64,000 nt of DNA. Origin: Intrasporangium flavum. GTDB taxonomy: Bacteria; Actinomycetota; Actinomycetes; Actinomycetales; Dermatophilaceae. Shown here piece after piece: positions 58,008 through 64,000 of the stretch. Every line of letters begins with the position of its first letter. Within the stretch, counting starts at the first letter, position 1. Location of the stretch: contig NZ_MLJO01000027.1 of the NCBI RefSeq assembly GCF_001956915.1, forward strand, positions 1-64,000. The letters run 5' to 3'. The position numbers were made by a program, and so were the translations under genes. Under the pieces are notes generated by a model that did not search any database, was not told the origin of the DNA, and was given only the letters and a program-made list of their open reading frames with translations.

Positions 58008-60772
58008 GCGTCACCCTTCGTGCTCTCGTTCTTCGTGTTCTTCGGTGCCCTGCGGGAGCCGCGGTCGCCGCGCCCCGGGCGGTCGGCGTCGGCGGCGCGT
58101 CCTGATCGACCCGACGGGCCGCGCCGGCCCGCCCGGGTGTCCGGGGCCGCCGTGCCGATGCCGGCCTTGGAGGCCGACGAGCGGCCCCGTCGCGGCGTCG
58201 CCGGCCCCGAGCGCGACGTGCGACGCGCCGCCGGGGCCAGGCCGGAGCCGGTGGGCAGGTGGTCGCGGAAGGTGCGCAGCGAGACGTCGGCGCGCAGCCG
58301 CTGCCAGAACGACTGGCCCGAGCGGAGCCGGCGTCGGGCCCGGTCCACCCCGGTCCAGAAGTCGGCGACGGCCTCGTGGCTCGGCTCGTCGACGTCGAAG
58401 ACGTGCCCGTTGGCGGCCGCGGCCAGCGGCACGAGCGCGAGTGGCTCGCGGCTGCCCGGGGGCGCGGGCGGCGGCGCGGGCACGGTGCGTCCCGGGTCGG
58501 TCTGCTCGGGCGCCGCGGTGCCGGAGGGGACGCTGGGCAGCGGGGCACCCATGAGCGCACCGTCGACGACGACGCTCGGCTTCGGCGGCGGCGGGCCATC
58601 GACGTGCAGTTCCAGCGCACGCGCCTGCTCGAGGCGGGTGCCCTTGGCGGGCAGGGGCATCCGCAGGTCGCGCGCGGTGTCGATGACCTCGCGCCACCCG
58701 CCGGTGACGCGCGCGGCGGTCGGCCCCGTGGTGCGGCGCCGACGCCGGCGCAGCCACTTCGCGCCCCGGATCGCCCCGTAGACCGCGAGCAGGACGGCGA
58801 GCGGCAGCAGCACGTAGAAGACGAGCCAGCGCAGCCAGTCCGGCCAGTTGTCGGGGTTGAGGGGGTTGTCGTCCTTCGGCGGGTTGCGCAGCTGGGTCGC
58901 GTTCTGGGCCTGGTCCGGGCCCTGCAGGACGCTCGGCGGGTTGTTCGCCGCGGGCGGCGGCACCTGGGCGCCGGTCTTCTTCTCCTCGGACTTGCGGATC
59001 AGCTGCTGCGGCTTCTTGTTGCGGTCCGGCACGAACTGCGTGGCCAGGATCGGCAGCCACGTGTCGTCGGCCAGCTTGACCTCGACCCACGCCCGGACGT
59101 CCTTGCCCTTGACGACACCGCCCGCCTCGGGGATCGCGCCCATGACGACGCGCGCCGGGACGCCGAGCCGGTTGGCGACGAGGGCGTAGGCGGCCGCGTA
59201 CTGCTCGTCGTTGCCTGCCAGCTGCGTCGACTTCATGAACTGGCTCATCCGCAGCAGGCTGTGGCCGGGCAGGAAGACGTTCTGGTAGTCGCCGGGCGTG
59301 CCGCCATCGGTGTACGCGCCGTCCTGGAGGGCCTTGGCGACGGCCGCGACCTTCTCCCACTGGCCGTCGACGCGGTCGGTCCACGGGGTGACCTTGTCGT
59401 CGAGGAAGCCGAGGGACGACACGTCGACGGTCGAGCCGTCGGCGACGTCCGCCGTCTTCGGCAGCTCCTTGCCCGGCGTCTGGACGTAGGCGGTCACCGT
59501 GTACTGGTCGCCCGCGGCGAGCTTCTCGGGCAGGACGCCGGTGTTGGTGTCGACGTTGAAGCGCAGGTCGTCGGAGAGCCGGTCGCCGCGACCGCCCGTG
59601 AAGTCGAGACCGGTGACGGTGCCGAACGTCGGCAGCCAGACGTCGCTGTACCCGCCGGCCGGCACGCCGACCGTGGCCGTGACCTCCTGGCCCGGACCCT
59701 CGGCGGCGATGTGGGTGCCGACCTTGCGGAAGCTGGTGCCGTCGGCGTCGGGCCCGTCGCCGAGGTTGGCGAGGTTGCCTGCGCCCCAGACGAACCCGTC
59801 GTAGGAGTCGAGCGCGGCGAACCGCAGCGGCACGCCGGCCGGCAGGCCCTTGACGGTCAGGAGCGTCTTGTCGAACTGCTGCGCGGCGTTCGGCTCGGTG
59901 TACTGACGGAAGCCGGCGAGCGGCGAGGCGAACTGCGTGACGTCGAACGGCGGCACGAGCGAGGACCGGAACACGGTGCGGCTGTGGTCGGCCCCGGGCA
60001 GCATCGGCCCGACGAAGAACCCTCCGACGGTGGCGACGGCGAGCAGGCCGGCCGTGGTGACGGCGCGCGTCGTGCGACCGGCGCCGTTCTGCAGAGCCGG
60101 CCGGTTGCGGTTGCTGCGCAGCGCCGTCCAGCCGATGGCCACGAGCGCGAACACGGCGCCCTGGACGAGCACGGCGGCCGGGGTCTGCGTGCCCAGGACG
60201 ATCGAGGCCACGAGGAGCGCCACCGGTGCGACGAGCGCGAGGACCGCGCCCGGCCAGCGTCGGGCGACGCCGTAGGTCAGGGCCGCGCCGGCCAGGCCGA
60301 AGAGGAACGGCAGCGCCATGTACGGGCCCTCGGAGTCGACCGGCGGCAGCGCCGTCAGCAGCTCCTTCCAGCCGGGGACCGCCATGTGCACGAGGGTGCC
60401 GAACGTCGACCCCGACGGAAGGAACCCGGCGATGAGGTCCTCGCGGACGGCGATCGGGCCGCCGAGGAGGAGGTAGGCGGCCGCGGCCGCGAGCAGCGTC
60501 ACGACGCCGAGGGCGCGGAACGCGGCACCGGCGTAGGACACGAGCAGCCCGACGAGCAGGCCCGCGAGACCGACCCACAGCCAGCCGAGGCCGAAGAACG
60601 TCGTGCGGAAGCCGACGAGCGCGATGCCGACGAGCGCGACGGTGAAGCCGGCGTCGACGAGCTGCGGCGCCGTCGGGCGCAGCTTCGCCAGCTGCGTGCC
60701 GACGCGTTCGCGCGCGCTCGGCGGCTGCACGAGCGCGCTCGGCGGCGGGGCGGAGATACCGGTCTGGCTCAT
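58004..60772 (-). CDS. Transglutaminase-like (TgpA-type) membrane protein without catalytic triad (922 aa)
   Basis: About six N-terminal membrane helices, a long extracytoplasmic region with a transglutaminase-like core (about 515-575), a final helix (about 640) and a basic Pro-rich cytoplasmic tail match the TgpA/DUF3488 layout. The core keeps YALVANRLGVPARVVMG and AWVEVKL. But the catalytic Cys position is D522 (GNDEQY), the His position is R560 (DVRAWVEV) and the Asp of the usual FDPTP is replaced (LPILATQ). So it is probably non-enzymatic, a structural or binding domain. Coupled by ATGA to DUF58 and by GTGA to EssC. Confidence 0.88.
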   Translation of the reverse strand: MSQTGISAPPPSALVQPPSARERVGTQLAKLRPTAPQLVDAGFTVALVGIALVGFRTTFFGLGWLWVGLAGLLVGLLVSYAGAAFRALGVVTLLAAAAAYLLLGGPIAVREDLIAGFLPSGSTFGTLVHMAVPGWKELLTALPPVDSEGPYMALPFLFGLAGAALTYGVARRWPGAVLALVAPVALLVASIVLGTQTPAAVLVQGAVFALVAIGWTALRSNRNRPALQNGAGRTTRAVTTAGLLAVATVGGFFVGPMLPGADHSRTVFRSSLVPPFDVTQFASPLAGFRQYTEPNAAQQFDKTLLTVKGLPAGVPLRFAALDSYDGFVWGAGNLANLGDGPDADGTSFRKVGTHIAAEGPGQEVTATVGVPAGGYSDVWLPTFGTVTGLDFTGGRGDRLSDDLRFNVDTNTGVLPEKLAAGDQYTVTAYVQTPGKELPKTADVADGSTVDVSSLGFLDDKVTPWTDRVDGQWEKVAAVAKALQDGAYTDGGTPGDYQNVFLPGHSLLRMSQFMKSTQLAGNDEQYAAAYALVANRLGVPARVVMGAIPEAGGVVKGKDVRAWVEVKLADDTWLPILATQFVPDRNKKPQQLIRKSEEKKTGAQVPPPAANNPPSVLQGPDQAQNATQLRNPPKDDNPLNPDNWPDWLRWLVFYVLLPLAVLLAVYGAIRGAKWLRRRRRRTTGPTAARVTGGWREVIDTARDLRMPLPAKGTRLEQARALELHVDGPPPPKPSVVVDGALMGAPLPSVPSGTAAPEQTDPGRTVPAPPPAPPGSREPLALVPLAAAANGHVFDVDEPSHEAVADFWTGVDRARRRLRSGQSFWQRLRADVSLRTFRDHLPTGSGLAPAARRTSRSGPATPRRGRSSASKAGIGTAAPDTRAGRRGPSGRSGRAADADRPGRGDRGSRRAPKNTKNESTKGDA

Positions 60773-62229
60773 CGGGCGACTCCGGTGAACAGGAGGGAAC
60801 GGAGGTCCTCGAGCGCGCTCAGCGTCAGGATCGTCAGGCCGCCGCCGCGGCGGATGCCGTGCTCGGCCGCCGGGTCGACGACGACGATGACCCGGGTCAC
60901 CTCGGGCGGGAACTGCCCGGCCGCGCGCTGCAGCTCGATGAAGGGGCGGTGCGGCCCGGTGACGATGAAGACCGTCGAGGTGTCGGGCGCGAGGTCGGTG
61001 GCATCGAGGCTCACCGAGAAGAGGTCGATCGGGCCGGGCTCGACCCGGGCCATGGCGTCGAGGCCGACCTGCGGCACCGACCGGCTCACCTTCTGCTCGC
61101 CGCACACCATGGTGCAGTCCTGCTCGTCGAGCATGACGCGCACCATGATCGAGGCGCCGACCGAGATCGCCGTCTCGACGTCGGCCTGGATCGCCGTGGG
61201 GGCGTTGGCCGCCATGACGTCGCGCTCGACGTCGCGCTCGGTGCGGCCGGTCCTGCCGTGCCCGGAGCGGTACTGCTCCGGGTCGGGGTCGACGACGACC
61301 GTCACGTGCGAGCGCCGGGTGTCGAGGAACTGGCGCACGAGGAGCCGGCCGGCCTTGGCCGAGCTGCGCCAGTGGATGTAGCGCCGGTCGTCGCCCGGCT
61401 GGTACTCGCGCAGGGCGTGGAAGGCGAGGTCGCTCATCGAGACGTCCTCGGTGGTGCTGCCCTCGAGGTCGCGCAGCAGGCCGGCGCCGAGCGACTCGAG
61501 CGCGACGGTGCGCGGGTGGACGAACAGCTCGGTGCGCTCGGTCCACGTCAGGGTGCGGCGCATGAGGCCGAGCGGGTCACCCTGCACGGTCGTGGCCGGG
61601 CCCACCTGGATGACGCCGCGGCGCGAGGTGGGCACGACGAAGAGCTCCTCGTGGGCGTGGCCCGGCGTCAGTGCCGGCAGGACGAAGCGCGCCGCGGACA
61701 GGCCGACGGGCAGCTCGACGAGGATCGGCAGCATCGGCGCCCGCGCCTCGTTCGTCACGACGATGCGGCCGGTGGCCGGCTCGCCGACGACGACGCGTCG
61801 GGGGTCGACCTCGGCGACGACGCGCACCTTGGTGCGCCCCAGCGCGAGCACGAAGCACACGAGGAAGAGCACGAGGGCGGCCGCAGCCACCATGAGCAGC
61901 TCGGTCCAGCCCCAGCGGGCGCCGACGAACCACGTGACGAGGCCGAGCGCGAGGATCGTCCACCCCAACGGCGAGACCCAGTGCAGGACGCCGGCGACCG
62001 GCCGCCACACGCCCTCCGTGCGCTGGGCGACGCGTCCGGTGGCGTGCCCGATCGTCTGCGTGATCGGCTGCGTCACGTGCCGGATGCCGCGGCTCGTCGA
62101 GCCGCGCGCGGAACGCGCGGCCCCACGCCCTGACGCACCCGCCGAGCCGCCGGCGGGTGCCGGCGCGCCGGGTGCTGCCTTCGCAGGGGCGCCCTGCGAC
62201 GCGTCCCGCTCCTTGACCTGTTCGGCCAT
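60769..62229 (-). CDS. DUF58 domain membrane protein (486 aa)
   Basis: Two membrane helices (about 88-125) precede a beta-sandwich and a von Willebrand A-like domain. The DUF58 signature is REYQPGDDRRYIHWRSSAKAGRLLVRQF. DUF58 proteins are almost always encoded with a MoxR ATPase, as here (known). Together they are thought to act as a chaperone pair for a partner complex, which in this operon would be the type VII machinery. Confidence 0.93.
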   Translation of the reverse strand: MAEQVKERDASQGAPAKAAPGAPAPAGGSAGASGRGAARSARGSTSRGIRHVTQPITQTIGHATGRVAQRTEGVWRPVAGVLHWVSPLGWTILALGLVTWFVGARWGWTELLMVAAAALVLFLVCFVLALGRTKVRVVAEVDPRRVVVGEPATGRIVVTNEARAPMLPILVELPVGLSAARFVLPALTPGHAHEELFVVPTSRRGVIQVGPATTVQGDPLGLMRRTLTWTERTELFVHPRTVALESLGAGLLRDLEGSTTEDVSMSDLAFHALREYQPGDDRRYIHWRSSAKAGRLLVRQFLDTRRSHVTVVVDPDPEQYRSGHGRTGRTERDVERDVMAANAPTAIQADVETAISVGASIMVRVMLDEQDCTMVCGEQKVSRSVPQVGLDAMARVEPGPIDLFSVSLDATDLAPDTSTVFIVTGPHRPFIELQRAAGQFPPEVTRVIVVVDPAAEHGIRRGGGLTILTLSALEDLRSLLFTGVAR

Positions 62230-62293
62230 CCCTACCCCTCGTCGTGGCCTTCGTTCAGCCCTGTGCCGTCGTGTTCGGTGGTGCGCGGGCCGC

Positions 62294-63265
62294 TCAGGCG
62301 GAGGCGCGCTCCGCCGGCGGGGCGATGTCCCCGAGGATCTGGTCGATGCACTGCTCGACCGTCGTGCCGGCGAACTGGGCCTCGGCGTTGAGCAGGAGGC
62401 GGTGGCTCAGCACCGGCTCGGCGAGGATCTTGATGTCGTCCGGCACGACGTAGGTGCGGCCCTGGCTCGCCGCCCACGTCTTGGCGCACCGCACGTAGGC
62501 GAGGCAGCCACGCACCGAGAGGCCGAGCTTGAGGCTCGGGTGGCGGCGCGACTCCTCGGCGATGCGGCTGACGTAGCCGAGGATCGCCGGGTCGACGTGG
62601 ATCTCGTCGGCCAGGCGCGACATGTCGACGATGACGTTGCTCGCGATGAGCGGCTGCAGCGTCTTGGCGCGGTCACGCGTCTTGGCGTCGGCGAGCACCG
62701 CGATGGTCGCCTCGTGGTCGGGGTAGCCGACGCTCGCCTTCATGAGGAAGCGGTCGAGCTGGGCCTCGGGCAGGCGGTAGGTACCGGCCTGCTCGATGGG
62801 GTTCTGCGTCGCGATGACCATGAACGGCTCGCCGACCGAGTGCGGCTTGCCGTCGATGGTGACGCGGCCCTCCTCCATGACCTCGAGCAGCGCCGACTGG
62901 GTCTTCGGCGAGGCGCGGTTGATCTCGTCGGCGAGCACGATGGTCGCGAAGATCGGGCCCGGGTGGAACTCGAAGGCCTGCTTCGTCGGCTCGTAGATCG
63001 TCACGCCGGTGACGTCGGACGGCAGCAGGTCAGGCGTGAACTGGATGCGGCTGTGCGTGCCCTGCACCGTGGCCGACAGGGCCCGCGCCAGCTGGGTCTT
63101 GCCGGTGCCCGGGAAGTCCTCGAGGAGCATGTGGCCCTCGGACAGCAGGCACGTCAGCGCGAGGCGCGTCACGTGCTGCTTGCCGAGCACGGCCTTCTCG
63201 ATGTTGCCGACGAGCTGGTCGAAGGTGTGGGCGAACCAGGTCACCTGGTCCTGCGTGACGCTCAT
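62294..63265 (-). CDS. MoxR-family AAA+ ATPase (323 aa)
   Basis: Walker A is EDFPGTGKTQLA, Walker B is IVLADEINRA, sensor 1 is VIATQNPIEQAGTYRLPEAQLDRF. Length (323) is standard for MoxR. It lies 64 bp upstream of DUF58 and follows the Fn3 protein. A chaperone-like role in assembling the neighbouring membrane complex is inferred. Confidence 0.95.
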   Translation of the reverse strand: MSVTQDQVTWFAHTFDQLVGNIEKAVLGKQHVTRLALTCLLSEGHMLLEDFPGTGKTQLARALSATVQGTHSRIQFTPDLLPSDVTGVTIYEPTKQAFEFHPGPIFATIVLADEINRASPKTQSALLEVMEEGRVTIDGKPHSVGEPFMVIATQNPIEQAGTYRLPEAQLDRFLMKASVGYPDHEATIAVLADAKTRDRAKTLQPLIASNVIVDMSRLADEIHVDPAILGYVSRIAEESRRHPSLKLGLSVRGCLAYVRCAKTWAASQGRTYVVPDDIKILAEPVLSHRLLLNAEAQFAGTTVEQCIDQILGDIAPPAERASA

Positions 63266-63341
63266 GGGTTTCCTTCTCGTGAAAGTGGTCTCGTGCGAAG
63301 AGGTGGTCGGTTCGGTGCGGGGCCGCCGCGCGCTGCGCGGC

Positions 63342-64000
63342 TCAGCCCCACGGGTTCTTGGTCGCCGAGTCGCGCCCGTTGGACCCGGTGCAGGTCACGG
63401 TCACCGACTGGTTCGGGTAGCCGAGGAACTTGCCGGAGTTGTTGCGTCCGTTCGTCGGCGTGTGCGTGCCCGCGGTTCCGTCGTCCGGGTTGGACCAGCC
63501 GCTGATCGAGCAGCTGATGCGCCCCTCGAAGTTCTGCAGCTCGTAGCCGATGTGGTTGCAGTTCGTGCCGCACTGCTTGCCCTGGTAGGGGTCGTAGCAG
63601 TTGGTCGGGCTGCACGCCGTGCCCTTGTAGACGCTGAGCACCTTCGGGTTCGGCTTGGCATTCGTCGTGCCGGTGACGTAGGCCGTCCACGGTCCCGGAC
63701 CCGAGTCCTGGGCGATGGCCCGGACGCGGATCTTGCGCGAGGTCGAGTAGCCGAGCCCGCTGAACGTCGTCGAGTGCGTGCCCGCCCCGACGGTCGTGTT
63801 GCGGTCGCCGTCGATCTCGTAACCGGTGATCGGGCGGCCCTCGCTCGGCGCGGTGCCCCACGTGAAGGTGATGCTGTTGTTGTCGTGGGTCTCGCGCAGG
63901 CCGGGGACGCCGTTCGTCGGGCCGTACGGGTGGAAGGTGACGCTGTTGCTCCACGGCGAGCAGAGCCCGGCGACGTTGCACGCCTGGACCTGCATGCTCT
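63342..64000 (-). CDS. Fibronectin type III domain protein, N-terminus beyond window edge (partial)
   Basis: Only the C-terminal ~219 residues are present. They contain the end of one Fn3 domain (CNVAGLCSPWSNSVTF), a second Fn3 domain (SITFTWGTAPSEGRPITGYEIDG, then KIRVRAIAQDSG) and a cysteine-rich terminal domain (CSPTNCYDPYQGKQCGTNC). The cysteines imply an extracytoplasmic location. It is the upstream gene of the MoxR–DUF58–transglutaminase–EssC–WXG100 operon, and I recall large Fn3 proteins in that position in other actinobacteria. Confidence 0.82.
   Translation of the reverse strand, partial: SMQVQACNVAGLCSPWSNSVTFHPYGPTNGVPGLRETHDNNSITFTWGTAPSEGRPITGYEIDGDRNTTVGAGTHSTTFSGLGYSTSRKIRVRAIAQDSGPGPWTAYVTGTTNAKPNPKVLSVYKGTACSPTNCYDPYQGKQCGTNCNHIGYELQNFEGRISCSISGWSNPDDGTAGTHTPTNGRNNSGKFLGYPNQSVTVTCTGSNGRDSATKNPWG

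Noticed and set aside
1-64000. GACGCGTC considered as a polar chromosome-segregation signal (KOPS-like)
   Set aside because: The octamer is a perfect palindrome and so cannot carry direction.

Overview
This is a high-GC chromosomal segment from an actinobacterium. The base composition, the frequent GTG starts, the many 4-base ATGA/GTGA gene overlaps, the likely leaderless starts, and the conserved blocks ponA–GT87–rpsF–ssb–rpsR–rplI and PadR–ino1 all point that way. My best guess is Micrococcales, Intrasporangiaceae-like. I see no rRNA, tRNA, CRISPR array, transposase or phage gene.

Layout. 1–9.1 kb is mixed housekeeping and accessory metabolism: a ROK regulator with its operator, a tiny secreted peptide, an AlkB–rubredoxin fusion with a TetR regulator, AlkD, a MATE exporter, a probable small RNA and an IolC-type kinase. 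9.3–15.3 kb is a cellobiose-type ABC importer, beta-glucosidase and LacI regulator operon (ceb-like). 15.3–17.2 kb is a small cassette (AbiEi-like gene plus DUF4262 gene) bracketed by a repeat family. 17.3–23 kb (minus strand) is the S6/SSB/S18/L9 operon with a probable S6:S18 leader, plus GT87 and the class A PBP.

23.2–40 kb is the most unusual region. One long plus-strand run encodes a 2,084-residue secreted beta-helix protein, three paralogous two-domain cupredoxin proteins, a small membrane protein, a CopC–CopD fusion and a secreted subtilase. The copper ligands of one complete multicopper oxidase are divided between two adjacent genes. The first (MCO-A) has all type 1 ligands and half of the trinuclear ligands in its domain 1. 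The second (MCO-B) has only the other half, in its domain 2. The third has lost nearly all of them and ends in a tandem C-terminal module shared with the giant protein. I infer a secreted hetero-oligomeric copper oxidase, metallated with help from CopCD and tied to a surface scaffold. Upstream of the run lies an array of CTGAC-like boxes on an exact 11-bp period.

40–52.5 kb holds a small secreted protein, a SigE-family sigma factor with a putative anti-sigma protein, PadR–ino1, two tandem DUF4190 proteins, an EEP hydrolase, a 1-Cys peroxiredoxin, a methyltransferase, and a threonine aldolase–SDR–DUF6421 set. 52.7–64 kb (minus strand) is a type VII-like secretion operon: Fn3 protein (cut by the window edge), MoxR ATPase, DUF58, a transglutaminase-like membrane protein lacking its catalytic triad, an EssC-like FHA/FtsK ATPase and two WXG100 proteins.

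All functions rest on reading the sequence and recalling families; no search was run.
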